DNA from: Echinarachnius parma
Lineage: Eukaryota > Echinodermata > Echinoidea > Clypeasteroida > Echinarachniidae
Direction: 5' to 3'
Assembly (NCBI GenBank): GCA_037951105.1
Contig: JBAMJV010012408.1
Span: 1-64,000 of the forward strand
Length of the DNA stretch: 64,000 bases
Part shown: positions 34,740-45,470 of the stretch, piece after piece
Layout of the letters: the number at the start of each line of letters is the position of its first letter
Position numbering within the stretch: position 1 is the first letter of the stretch
Notes under the pieces: model-generated
Database searches by the model: none
Told to the model about the DNA's origin: nothing
What the model saw: the letters and a program-made list of their open reading frames with translations, nothing else
Program-made: the position numbers and the translations under genes

Positions 34740-35670
34740 CCTTCCCTAAAACCGGGGGGGGGGGGGGGGGGATGATTGTACATGTCATCCCCCCCCCCCC
34801 CCCCCCGTTGTCTACGCCCCTGAATCAGCGTAACAAAAACATACAACATTGGAGGCAAAAGTAAAAATCTGGTTATGAATCTTTCTCAAAGAAAATTATA
34901 TTTACCCCATTTAACAAGTGGTTACATGATTAAATCAGCAAGACATTTCGGAAAATGCTGCAGTCCTCGGCTGCATTTACATGGGCCACCCTGTACAATA
35001 ATTCCACCAATATATCATGTCAATCAAGATTTTCCTGATCTAGTATGATCACTGTCCTGATGATCTCGTGAAATATGTTAATCCCAATATAAAAAGTAAA
35101 CAAAATCGTCTTGTTTGGAGACCGGAAATAATTTTGCAGGCGTTCTATGACTTTTGACCACAACTGTAAGGCATTTCCATCAGTCACAATAATTTACTCT
35201 TAAAAATGCATACTGGTAAGAACTTTGATGGCAATCAAATGAATAAAGTAAACAAGTAAACAGCAACAATTCAAAAAGAACACCAATACATGAACACAAC
35301 TCAACTTAATATAATGTAGACAAGATATTTAGGCAGGAAGTTGGAACAGCTAATTTTCATCTTTTAAAACAGCAGAACTCAACAAATAGAAATTATGCCC
35401 CTCTTCTTATCTGATGTTTTGATCCAAATACATAATTTAGCATGTAACGTATGTCACCTCTCGCTATAACGAGATATCGTCAGGTGTTTTCCACTCATAA
35501 GTTTAGTGAGATTTAAACTGGTAATCTATCACAATCATGACCTTAAAAATGCGTTCCGACTGGTACCTGCCATTTCACTATTTTTTGTTAAGTACATTGA
35601 GTCTTCCACAAGTGCAAAAGAAAGTTAAAGAAACAAGAAAATAAACAAAACCAAAACTGCCATAATCTCC
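34740..35670. other. G/C-run repeat then unassigned AT-rich DNA
   Basis: A G run and a C run (34756-34806) face each other and end in 'gtctacgcccctga', the right end of a common GTAGAC/GTAGC-ended repeat. From 34820 on nothing could be assigned. Confidence 0.35.
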
Positions 35671-35680
35671 AGAGTATATA

Positions 35681-37088
35681 CACTGTTGGTCATAATGTTG
35701 GAATATTTTTTTTTTTAGATCCAACTTTATTCTTGTTCCTGTTTTTTGCGCCGAATGAATAATTTTAGACTAAAAATAATCATTACATTATGTTTCTAAA
35801 CTACCAATGTACAATACATGGTAGCATGAATTTGCATTAATTAATTTATTCTTTTGTTTTGAGCTTTGAAAGGCAGGACCTTTGATGAGTGGCCCCTTTC
35901 CTTCTCCAAAGCGTATGTCCAACGAGTCATCGTTATGGGTCATTTCTCAAAGTTGGTCGTGATATTTTCAACCAAAATTGGCACAGAGGCTCTCGAGGCC
36001 ATACCCGGTCCAATGACATTGGCTACCCGCCGAACGATGCTTGTGCTCCACAAGGAAGGGGTGTCAACAAGCAATGTCCACTATTTCGTTGGACCATCGC
36101 ATGTTAAGGTCTGTAAAGTCCTCAGATGTAATCGAGAGAAGGGTCAATTAAAGCCAAGATTATCTCTAGGACGTCTACGATTGACCACCAGGATAGATTA
36201 TCGCAAATTGCTTACCCTGTGCCGTAGAAACCGGAAATGCCAAAAAGGAGCCTATGAAGAAAACACTATGGAATCAACGCCTTCCGCCAAACTGTACATC
36301 AGCAATCCCTCTAACATGTTCACATAGTAAGACAAACTACCAAGTGTCCACCCAATACCATGTAACCGAGATTTACCGGACGTCCCTGGACTAGGGAGCC
36401 CAGAAGATTTCCGCCTGGACACTAGAGATATGTCATCTTAATGGGTACGAGCCATAACATCCTTGACCGAACAGATGGAAGACAAAATGGTTCGCCGATT
36501 ACGTGGCGAGAAGTTCCAAGTTGTCTGCATTCACTAAACGACTTGAGTTTGTGACGTCCCAACAGTTGTATCCTATCCTGGTGGTCAATCGTAGACGTCC
36601 TAGAGATAATCTTGGCTTTAATTAACCCTTCTCTCGATGACATCTGAGGACTTTACAGACCTTAACCTGCGATGGTCCAACGAAATAGTGGACATTGCTT
36701 GTTCACACCCCTTCCTGGTGGAGCACAAGCATCGTTCGGCGGGTAGCCAATGACATTGAACCGGGTATGGCCTCGAGAGCCTCTGTGCCAATTTTGGTTG
36801 AAAATCTCACGGCCAACTTTGAGAAATGACCCATAACGATGACTCGTTGGACATACGCTTTGGAGAAGGAAAGGGGCCAATCATCAAAGGTCCTGCCTTT
36901 CAAAGCTCAAAACAAAAGAATTTATTAATTAATGCAAATTCATGCTACCATGTATTGTACATTGGCAGTTTGGAAACATAATGTAATGATTATTTTTAGT
37001 CTAAAATGATTCATTAGGCGCAAAAAACAGGAAAAATAATAAAGTTGGATCTAAAAAAAAATATATTCCAACATTATGACCAACAGTG
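35681..37088. mobile_element. Tc1/mariner-type foldback element, complete
   Basis: CACTGTTGGTCATAATG at the left and its inverse at the right, with perfect TA duplications (35679-35680, 37089-37090). About 600 bases of each half are inverted copies of the same Tc1 transposase N-terminal region, head to head. The left half has an open frame 35866-36327 (+) with RRTMLVLHKEGVSTSN and, later, KVLRCNREKGQLKPRLSLGR, the two helix-turn-helix segments that bind Tc1-type ends. The right half has the mirror frame (36703-36903 and neighbours, -). The catalytic DDE region is missing, so it needs a helper. Confidence 0.82.
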
Positions 37089-37410
37089 TATCTCCCTTTT
37101 GTCAGTTCATAAATACTACATGTATGTATAGGTACTTGTAACAATTACTGATGGCAAAGAAACTTACAGTTCTTCCAATTCTGTTAAGTGTTTTACTTCC
37201 ATCAATGTATTAATGATTAGTTTGTTTTTTTTAAAGATCAACTACCCTCAACATCGCAGAAAAGATACAGTTTGGTATGATGGCAATTTCCAGCGGTTCA
37301 TAGCATCATAGACATATTGACAAAGAGACAGACAGATGAAGTGTAGAACGTCCTCCTCCCTTTGTGGTAGATCACATTACAATTATCTAAAATACAAAGC
37401 CTTAACATTG

Positions 37411-37927
37411 TCAACCTGATGAAATGCATGTTGTTCTTTGAAAGTTAGGGGTCTCCTTGTGCTTATAGTATTTACGCACTTGTGTATACTTCCTGCTGTC
37501 CCCAATATCCTCGCAGGATCCAACATTGTCATCCTTATCTATGGTGATCTCACTTTTGGCCCTACTGGGTTTTTGGTATTTCCCAGTTTCATCACATGTC
37601 AGATCTTCTTTAAAGCGAAGTTGAGAAGAATCTATCAAGAAGCACAATTCTTGGTCACAACCAACTGGTACAGAGTTGTTCACTTGTACTGATGGGAACA
37701 GCAGTGTCTTTGCTATCCGCTTACTGTCTTTGAAGTAGGTATTTTCTTCTTTGAATGCATGCCACTTGTGCCTGTATAATGCTGGTCCAACATTACTGGA
37801 GTGGTGATTTTCGTCGTCTGATGAATCACTTGAGATTACAGCCTCCTCAAGCTTTGGTCGCTTGAAAGTGCTGGACCCTTCACGAAAAGCTGTAGGCCCA
37901 CCTGCCATGAAGACTTCATCTGGATTT
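37411..37927 (-). CDS. terminal exon, gene carried by the Mutator-like element
   Basis: Begins after 'ttttcattcttcag' and reads NPDEVFMAGGPTAFREGSST, later FKRPKLEEAVISSDSSDDEN, to ...QRTTCISSG and a stop at 37411. 171 codons without a stop. Features: a basic KRPK cluster that could be a nuclear localisation signal, an acidic serine run SSDSSDDE, no membrane segment. With the two upstream exons the visible protein is about 242 residues; three exons joining in frame across two introns is good evidence for a real transcript. It could be a host gene caught by the element or the element's own accessory gene. No homologue was recognised. No clear poly(A) signal was seen. Confidence 0.65.
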
Positions 37928-38281
37928 CTGAAGAATGAAAAGTAATAAAAACAAAAATACACTTGTTAAATTGTAAAAATAATACAGTGCAATTCCTACA
38001 AATTGACCACAGAAATAAGTTGTGCACATTACACATCAACAGTACATACCAATTTTGTTTTATTTGGTCAATGTATGGTACTTTTGATTCCTGTGGTCAG
38101 TGAATGCACACCCTGAAGATTCAAGTGCATTCATTTAATGTTTGAAATAGCAACTGAGACTATAACCATTATGGCTTACTTCACAGGATGTTTGGAGTGT
38201 TGCGTTCATTATCTGTAACACCCAACTAAAAGGGTGCATTTGGAGAGTAAAGGTTGTCTCATTTGGATACATTTAGGTTAG

Positions 38282-38316
38282 CAATCCATTGGTGGGGGGG
38301 GGGGGGGGGGGGGGGA
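38282..38316. repeat. poly-G tract in the last intron
   Basis: A run of about 25 G in the intron between 39383 and 37927 of the carried gene. It could form a quadruplex on the plus (non-template for the gene is minus) strand. Confidence 0.6.
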
Positions 38317-38676
38317 GAGATGGGTAGATGAGGGGGCTTTTTTCTAAAGATATTTTCCTGTGTTGCAATTAGGAGTATGTCATCAATAACCAAATAACAA
38401 CTGTGAAACCCTACTGCGATATGGATTTATAAGATGCCATCGAAGCACACAGCAACCACATGTACCATGCAAATGGATGAACCATTTGTATTCCTAAATT
38501 TAGCGTTCGGTCAGGTAAGATAAAAATACAACCCCCATTTGTTCTGTTCTTCAGTTTTCAGTGACGTATCAGAGTACATTGATATATTATAGCTGTGTGA
38601 TCGATGTGTCGCGGTATAGCTAAAAGCAGTCTCTAGTCCTGCTATGCTTTGTGTTTGTTTTGTTTTTATATATTGG

Positions 38677-38757
38677 AAACATGGGCGTAGATCTGTCATT
38701 GATACCCATTCAACAGTGAGGGAGAATAGGTATTATGTAAGTATCTACGCCCATGGT
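38677..38757. repeat. small palindromic element with GGGCGTAGAT ends
   Basis: CATGGGCGTAGAT at the left and its inverse at the right, about 80 bases apart, with further pairing of 'gatacccatt' and 'aataggtat'. Probably a very short MITE in the intron of the carried gene. Confidence 0.5.
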
Positions 38758-39382
38758 TGGAGGGGGAGTAGAGGAGTCATGCTGGAAGTGTTAAATGCTT
38801 CAACATGCCATTTCCAACAAAGGGAAATATTGAATTAGGCTAGACAAGGAACAAATAGACAACTACATGCATTGAAGGTATAGTCTAAATTTGCTTGCAC
38901 CAACTGATTATTTGGTGTCTTCCAGCATGATCGGCTCTCAGACAGATAAACAACAGTACAAGAAATTTATCATTCTTTGCCATGACAAGTTCCTCTTGAT
39001 TGAATGAAAAACAAATGCTTAAAACAGTTATTTCTGGGTCAAAGGCGGGGAGGGGGGGGGGGGGGTTCAACCCCCCAAACCCCCATCTACAAATGTATGT
39101 TTTGGTTGAACCTCCCCCCCCCCCCCCCCTCCCCCAGTACGCCTATGCTTGTGGGGGGATGCCGGGCAAAACATGTTCTGAATAAATGTGTCATTTAATC
39201 CATCATGAACACATGACGCAAAAATTTGCACTTTTTTGTATCACATCTGGCCGAACTATTATTACCCACAAGCTACCTCACTAGTCGCCCCGGAAAATTA
39301 GAGATTGCTTGAATGTTGTCAAATGTGTATAGTGGGGACAATATGTATACATGACCAAATTATAATCACTTTGCCAACTTAC

Positions 39383-39448
39383 TCTCCATGAGCCGTGACC
39401 TCAGATGCTCCTTCTCCTTCCTCCTCCTCAGAAGAGATGAATATTACC
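39383..39448 (-). CDS. short acidic internal exon, gene carried by the Mutator-like element
   Basis: 66 bases between 'ttttatgttag' and GTAAGT. With its neighbours it reads E-VIFISSEEEEGEGASEVTAHG-E. Both junction phases fit (two bases in from 42165, two out to 37927). The acidic SSEEEEGEG run resembles casein kinase 2 sites or a SUMO-interaction-like motif (VIFIS followed by acidic residues); that is a guess from sequence form. Confidence 0.6.
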
Positions 39449-39871
39449 CTAACATAAAATGAAAGAGAGGTGACTTTAGTACACTGTGGATAAAAAGCAA
39501 TAAAAAAGCAATGCAAAATATGAAACAAAATTAGGCTGACATTTCTTTCTATCTATAGTACTAAAACAGAGAGATCTGTTTGTTTGTTTATTTGTCCCTC
39601 CAGCTATGCAAATCACCATGCCTTTACGTATGACCCTCATCCTTGTACTGATAAATGCTACTACCTTAAATGATGTAATAGCCAGAGTATCAAATTACAT
39701 CAAACGGAAGTTTTTTTTTTTTTACTTTTTGTGCCTAAAAAAAGACCACCTTTGCCAGCTATTCAAAGCTGAACTAAAATAGTTCGTGACGTGTGCACAA
39801 GATACATAACTAAGTTTAGTGTGCACATCAGAAGGATACGACTGCACTGATTGTCCATTCCTAAACCAATG

Positions 39872-39944
39872 GAGGCGAGATAGCTGAGTCAATAGAGCAT
39901 CAGACTATGACGGGAGAGATCCCTGGTTCGATCCCTACCATCGG
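39872..39944 (+). ncRNA. tRNA-derived SINE head or decayed tRNA
   Basis: A-box-like 'tagctgagtcaatagagca' and B-box 'ggttcgatccc' at the right spacing, but the anticodon stem does not pair. Likely a RNA polymerase III-type retro-copy. Confidence 0.4.
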
Positions 39945-40040
39945 ACCATGTTTGGTTTTGTTTAAGTCGGGAATAGCTGGAGTGTTTTTCATAATCACGA
40001 TATGGAATGGAATGGCATGATTTGTTAATAATAATAATAA

Positions 40041-40602
40041 TATCGGAAATAATATCGCTAATGATATTCGTTTGTCTCGCAATGTAAGGTCAAACTAGGA
40101 ATCTAAACGATCATGACGTTTCGTATGCTACTGCAATACTTTGTCAAATGATAATATCGAATGTAGACACTCGGCTTTTATGCTCTACCGTGGCTCCCAA
40201 CATCACAATCTCGCATTAGCGATTGCGTTCCTGATAGGTCAACAACGGAACACGCAGATTGGCCGGTGCACACGGGCAATCAACCAATCAACGGGACACT
40301 GGATCGGCCCGCCTAACGAACCAGCGTACGCTACGTCGTCACGACACTACCCCGACCAACCGGCCCCCAACGCTTGATGCCAAACCCACGGTAGAACCTA
40401 TAGCCACCTTCTCGCTACAACGCTCATATCTACGTATCAATTTCAGGGCACGGCGCCCGTATGTTCAATCGAGTGTCTACATTCGATATTATCATTTGAC
40501 AAAGTATTGCAGTAGCATACGAAACGTCATGATCGTTTAGATTCCTAGTTTGACCATACATTGCGAGACAAACGAATATCATTAGCGATATTATTTCCGA
40601 TA
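40041..40602. mobile_element. 562-base foldback MITE with 133-base inverted arms
   Basis: Both ends are TATCGGAAATAATATCGC. The arms 40041-40173 and 40470-40602 are almost identical inverted copies, running through 'cgtttgtctcgcaatgta' and 'aatatcgaatgtagacactcg'. The 296-base middle is GC-richer with no gene. Collapsed forms sit in the tandem units (for example 9898-9935), and the left end of another copy begins at 63955. Confidence 0.8.
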
Positions 40603-40639
40603 CTATATCCGCAATGGATTATATATTTACTATTTATAA

Positions 40640-41022
40640 TAATAATAATGTTTTGATTTATATAGCGCCTAATATGATTGATAACCATCTCTTAATCGCT
40701 TTACAATGATATTATTACCCCGGTCATAGGATACAATGCAAACCAGCACACATCGTGTGTACCATCTCCACTCCCTGGGGAGCATCCCTTCCAAGCGGCT
40801 CATGGGCATTGAGAAGATCATTCACATAATAAAGGCTTTCACCTCCTCTGTACCAGGTCCCTATTTATACACCTGGGTAGACATGGTAGAGAGCAGCAAT
40901 GTGGATTAATTGTCTTGCTGAAGGACAAATGGGACGGGCGTACACTGGGTTCGAACTCGGGATCTCACGATTGGAAAGCGCGTGCTCTACCAAAATTGCC
41001 ACACCACATCCGTCATGACGTT
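40640..41022 (-). mobile_element. tRNA-derived SINE, minus strand
   Basis: Read on the minus strand: tRNA-like head with 'ttggtagagcacgcgctttc' and B-box 'gttcgaacccag', then 'gtccttcagcaagac', 'cccaggtgtataaat', and tail 'aggcgctatataaatc' with ATT repeats. The 3' tail resembles that of the L2-like LINE, so the LINE probably supplied its machinery. It abuts the MITE at 40602. Same family as 52054-52390. Confidence 0.75.
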
Positions 41023-41124
41023 TTGAGAGCTTTGCATTTTTATGTTCAAACATTATTTGAAATCTACAAATGTATGCTTGGGAACCTGTCAGTGTGGATG
41101 TGTTTTGTAGACACGGGTCCTTAA

Positions 41125-41660
41125 AGGGGTAGTTTAGTTTTGGTAGAGAGGGCGCTGCACATCACAATTTCGTTGTGAGGTAATGAAAAACTGAGTGTCG
41201 AATTCGAGAGAACATGCAATTTTAATGGCAGAATAAACTTTATTTGGTCAAAATCGACCCAGAAACGGCTGAAATATCAAAAAATATATCTGATCTTATA
41301 ATTATTTGGGGCCCAAATAATTAGATGATTTTTCAAAACAAAACAAAAATGCTTGCACTTTTTCAAAAATGTTCTAAAATCGTTTTTTAAATAGTTGTTG
41401 ATGATCTCTCTATTTAATCCTTATTTAAATAAAACATCACATGCATAATTTTGTATGAAAAATTGTTGAAACCAGTGCCTCTTAAGAAAGCGCCCTCTTG
41501 TGTTTTAATGGCTCTTTTTGAATGATAACGGGCTTTTTACTTAGTCGTTTGTAATTTTGTATACCTTTTCGAACATGGTGGAGTTATAACTATTAGTTTA
41601 TAATGTTACTGTCTAGGTTTTGTTACTAAAGTTCAGCCTTACCAAAACTGTACTACCCCT
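41125..41660. mobile_element. TTAA-flanked MITE, 536 bases
   Basis: AAGGGGTAGTTTAGTTTTGG at the left and its near inverse at the right, with exact TTAA on both sides (41121-41124, 41661-41664). The interior has 'gagagggcgctgc' and 'gcgccctctt'. Related to 59077-59641 and, at the left end, to the block starting near 29930 in the tandem unit. Likely moved by a piggyBac- or Kolobok-type transposase. Confidence 0.75.
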
Positions 41661-42164
41661 TTAAGTCAGCTTTAAGGTATACTTTTAGTCAATTTGCAAG
41701 TGCTCAGAATTAATACCTTTCTTCAGCAAACAAGATTCTGACAAAAGAAATATAACTAGAAAGTTTCAGATCATCTTGTTAGTTTTAGAAACAAAACTTT
41801 CTGTAGAATTTCTATAAATTTCTCTGTTTCCTGATATAGAGCAATAATATGCCTACATAAGCCATGCTATTTTCCAGATTGAATAGCCTGGTGTTTTTGT
41901 TTGTTGTTGGTGTTGTTTTTTAAAACTTGAATACTTTCTATTATATTCTGTTTCCAGTCTAAGCATACATGAGTGATCTGTACTGGCATGGTTGCCAAAA
42001 TGTTTCTTTTGGGTTTTTGTGGGTTTTTGTGCATTTTTGTATCACTGAAAAGTGTAATTCTGCATGTGGCAAGACTGTCAACATGGTCAAAGTGAAGAAT
42101 GGAGAGCTTGACTGGATAAGTCACATCTAGCCAAGCATTTCACCATAACACTGACAAAACTTAC

Positions 42165-42310
42165 TCAGTTGCCATAAGGTACTTGAAGTTGGTATGCTCT
42201 GAGGAACTCAGATCATGCACATGCTCGGGTAGGTCCCCTATAGTAGGCCGTAGCACATCTAAGAGTAAGACTAAGTGGACATCAAACTCGGTCGGGCTGT
42301 TTTCACTGCT
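42165..42310 (-). CDS. internal exon, gene carried by the Mutator-like element
   Basis: Starts after 'attcaactag' and ends before GTAAGT. It reads SSENSPTEFDVHLVLLLDVL, then RPTIGDLPEHVHDLSSSEHT, then NFKYLMAT plus two bases of the next codon. 146 bases, no stops. The two spare bases join in frame to the exon at 39448. The leucine-rich centre is probably a buried helix. No family was recognised. Confidence 0.6.
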
Positions 42311-42971
42311 CTAGTTGAATGAAGAATCTAATATGAAATACAATTGAATAAGATAATGCATGAATTTTAGAACACGAACATCAAAGTGACATTACCTTGT
42401 TTACATAATTATGTAACGCATTATCATATAAACCGAATTTTGTAACCAATCGTAACAACTATATATACGACTTGTAAATTGATATGAAATGTGCAGTAAT
42501 GAATAAATACCGAGAAGGAGAAAGAAAGACAAAAATCACGGAAGCCGAAAAACAGCGTATGCCACAAAACTTTGTCATCCAATCACAAATTTTAAAAATG
42601 ATATCCTCAAGAAAGTGATAAATTAAGCTCACCACCTGACCGTTAAACCTCCTATGTATAGCTTAGGCATTTATAGATTTTCCCGCCCATTTTCGTCACC
42701 TCTTCATTCTATTTCTAAAAATTTGCTTTAAATTCCAACCTAGGCCTTTATATAGGACACGATCATTTGGACACCATTCTTCCCGCCCTTCACTGGTAAG
42801 GGGGTCAGGGCGGATCCAGGGGGTGGGCGGGGGGTGGATGGGTGAGAGGTCAGCAAATAAACGTAACCATTCTGCTGATTTTTTAAACATATTAAACAGG
42901 TGGTAAGCTGTTCTAACTGATATGTACCAGCTCCTGTCATTAGTTGTTGATGTTTTATTGGTTTGTATATT

Positions 42972-43409
42972 CATCCTCCTCACCATCATCATCATAACCA
43001 TCATCCTCCTCACCATCATCATCATAACCATCATCCTCCTCACCATCATCATCATAACCATCATCACCACCACCAACACCATCATCACCACCACCACCTC
43101 CATCATCATCATCATCACCACCACCAACACCATCATCACCACCACCACCACCATCATCATCATCATAATCACCACCCCCATCATCATCATCACCACCACC
43201 ACCATTATCATCATCACCATCATTACCACTACCACCATCATCATCACCACCATCGTATTCATTGTTTTCATCTTCATCCTCATCACCATAATCATCATCA
43301 CCATTATCACCACCACCACCACCATCATCATGATGATTATCATCATTATTGCATTACGGTCACCATCATCATCACCACCACCACCATCATCATCACCACC
43401 ATCATCATC

Positions 43410-43447
<38 letters not shown>

Positions 43448-43532
43448 CCACCACCACCACCACCATCATCGTCATCATCATCATCATCATCATCATCGAT
43501 CATCACCACCACCATCATCATCACCATCATAG
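42972..43532. repeat. 560-base CAT/CAC trinucleotide microsatellite
   Basis: Nearly unbroken ATC and ACC triplets. It lies in the intron between the first and second visible exons of the carried gene. The long poly-His, poly-Met and poly-Ile frames here are products of the repeat. Confidence 0.95.
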
Positions 43533-43539
43533 TCGTAGA

Positions 43540-43800
43540 AAATTTTCGAAGCCGAAACCTGGTCCCATCCCAAATTTTCGAGGCCTAGACCAGGTCTCCA
43601 GTCCCAAATGTTCGAGGTCTAGACCAGGACCCATTTGTTGGGAATCCTGTAAGCGGGGGGAGGAGGGGGGTGGGGGGGGGGGGGGGGGGGTAGTCGTAGA
43701 CATTTTTCGAAGCGTAGACTAAGGATTTTCAACATTTTTGAGACCGAGACCAGGTCCAGTCCCAAATTTTCGAGGCGAGACCAGGATTTTTACACAAGTT
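43540..43800. repeat. 'cctagaccagg' dispersed repeat with G run
   Basis: Several copies of 'ttttcgaagc...tagaccaggtcc' separated by 25-30 bases, then 'aatcctgtaagcggggg' and a long G run. Same modules as at 27660-27960. Confidence 0.5.
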
Positions 43801-44141
43801 CTGAGGACGAGGTTAGGATCTTCGAACCAGAATTATGCTAAAAAGAGTCAAATTATGCCAGAATTCGTAAAATTATGCCAGGCATAATGCCAGATGCCAA
43901 AAGGGTCAACAAAGCATAATTATGCCAGAACTGGCCACTTTGTGCCATTCATGCATTTAAAAACTCAATGACATGGGTCATGTTGTAAACGTTACTCGGT
44001 AGTGTTTATAGTCCTGACTGTCTAGACAAAGATAATTAGCTGCACGCATGCAGGTTCAGGGTTTGTCGAGAATTGTACTGGTATACTTGAACACTCCACA
44101 AAAAAACACGATAATATGCAGGAATACTCATATAAACTCAC

Positions 44142-44214
44142 CACGAAAGTCATCAGGAAGCTCGAAGATGTCCAGCCTCTCTCCACCTCTCTCAGCTCGC
44201 GATCGATCCACCAT
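44142..44214 (-). CDS. possible first exon, gene carried by the Mutator-like element
   Basis: ATG at 44214 opens MVDRSRAERGGERLDIFELP and four more residues, ending at a consensus donor ('ttcgtg' before GTGAGT) in phase 1. It lies just inside the right arm of the Mutator-like element, where internal promoters often lie. The next exon I can see (42310) needs phase 0 or 2, so at least one exon between is missing, or this exon belongs to another transcript. The product is unknown. Confidence 0.4.
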
Positions 44215-44945
44215 GCATACACCACGGGTACTACGCGACGTCGCGTCGGCAGCTAGCTCGCATGCTAGTAGGCGGCGCGGCGCGCGTAACATACGGCTCT
44301 GATATATAATATACCGTGCATCGATCATGCATGCGGCACCGCAACGTACTGTACGAACGTACGTAAAAGGCGCGCGCGCGCTGTTGGCATGACTCTGAAC
44401 GCGTACATTTGGAACAAGCCCCCACGTATGTGCAATTTGGTCGCGTTATCTGACCTGACGCGCCCTAACAATCCAACGCCCCCTTTCGGAAAAACCGGGG
44501 GGGGGGGCTTTGGACGAATGGTCGCGTTCAAGTCAACGCGACGCGACGCGACGCTACCCACCCTTTCGGCTAAAGCCGCAACATGAAGACAAATAAATGA
44601 TAACATGTTTAAAAATATACAAAACATATTTGGGTCAAACCGTTTACAAATATTGAATGTGTACACTAATACAGATGAACAGAGGTCAAAATGCTTTCAT
44701 CTGTTGTTAATCTCATGGTAGCTGACCAGTGATTGACAAATGATGTCACTGCAGGTCAACAATATAATATGCTCTGGAGGCTTTTTTAGGAGGTGGGGCT
44801 TAGCAACATGAAGACAAATAAATGATAAAATGTAAAAAAATATACAAAACATATTTGGGTCAAACCGTTTACAAATATTGAATGTGTACACTAATACAGA
44901 TGAACAGAGGTCAACATGCATTTGGGTTGCAGGGCCCCTTTAAAC

Positions 44946-45470
44946 TTTCACAAATCTTCTAATGGTATTTTACAATAATATTGATATAGGATTGAAGTCT
45001 CAAATGTTAATTTGTGCAATATCTGACACTTTACATGGATCACTTTAAAGCATGATATTTGTCGTATCTATCTAGTCGTAACCTTTTTTGTTCATACCAT
45101 TTAAAAATGAGATATAAATCAGCTTAAAAATATTGGACCAAGTTATAATTTTTTTATCTGAATAATACACAACTTTATCATCTCCGAACATATTACATGA
45201 GTATAATTGCACCGATTGTGACAATTCATTTATAAAAAAAAATATTGGTCCGAGTACACTCCCTTATGTAATTGAATGAAGAAGAATTACTGTGATTTTA
45301 CATTAAATATCAATTGGGGGCTCCGGTACAGCGCCCCCGCCCCAAACGCCCCTAAACGCAATGTTTGCCTTGGGCTTCCCCTCTAATATAGTTTTGTAGG
45401 TCGGAAGGAAGCTTTGTGCCAAAAATGGCCATTTTATCCGGCCAGTAACGATAATTTTACTAAGCGACCT
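44946..45470. other. unassigned AT-rich DNA
   Basis: Between the TTAA element and the next TIR element. No gene or repeat seen. Confidence 0.3.

Larger units (their letters stand above)
31431..44577. mobile_element. 13.1-kb Mutator-like foldback element
   Basis: The bases GCAACATGA occur exactly on both sides (31422-31430 and 44578-44586), a 9-base target duplication as in Mutator-like elements. Removing the segment rejoins the arm of the TTAA element. Termini are GGCTTATGCCGAAAGGGTGG and, inverted, GGCTTTAGCCGAAAGGGTGG, followed by GCGTCGCG repeats and 'ccattcgtccaaagcccc'. Arms: about 31431-31583 and 44395-44577. No transposase was recognised. The interior carries a multi-exon minus-strand gene and many secondary insertions. 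A short relative is at 47244-48670. Confidence 0.78.
30937..44939. mobile_element. TTAA-flanked foldback element split by a 13-kb insertion
   Basis: Starts AAAGGGGCCCTGCAACCC after a TTAA and ends with the inverse before another TTAA. The element proper is 30937-31430 plus 44587-44939. Arms of about 230 bases are inverted copies ('gcatgttgacctctgttc', 'gtcaatcactggtcagct'), and the right arm is present about twice in direct order (44587-44698 and 44699-44939). TTAA targets fit piggyBac- or Kolobok-type transposases; none is encoded here. Confidence 0.7.

Noticed and set aside
42696-43722. Long frames of poly-Met/Val, poly-Ile/Thr and poly-His up to 266 codons
   Set aside because: All lie on the CAT/CAC microsatellite. 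The residues change only with the frame of the triplet repeat.
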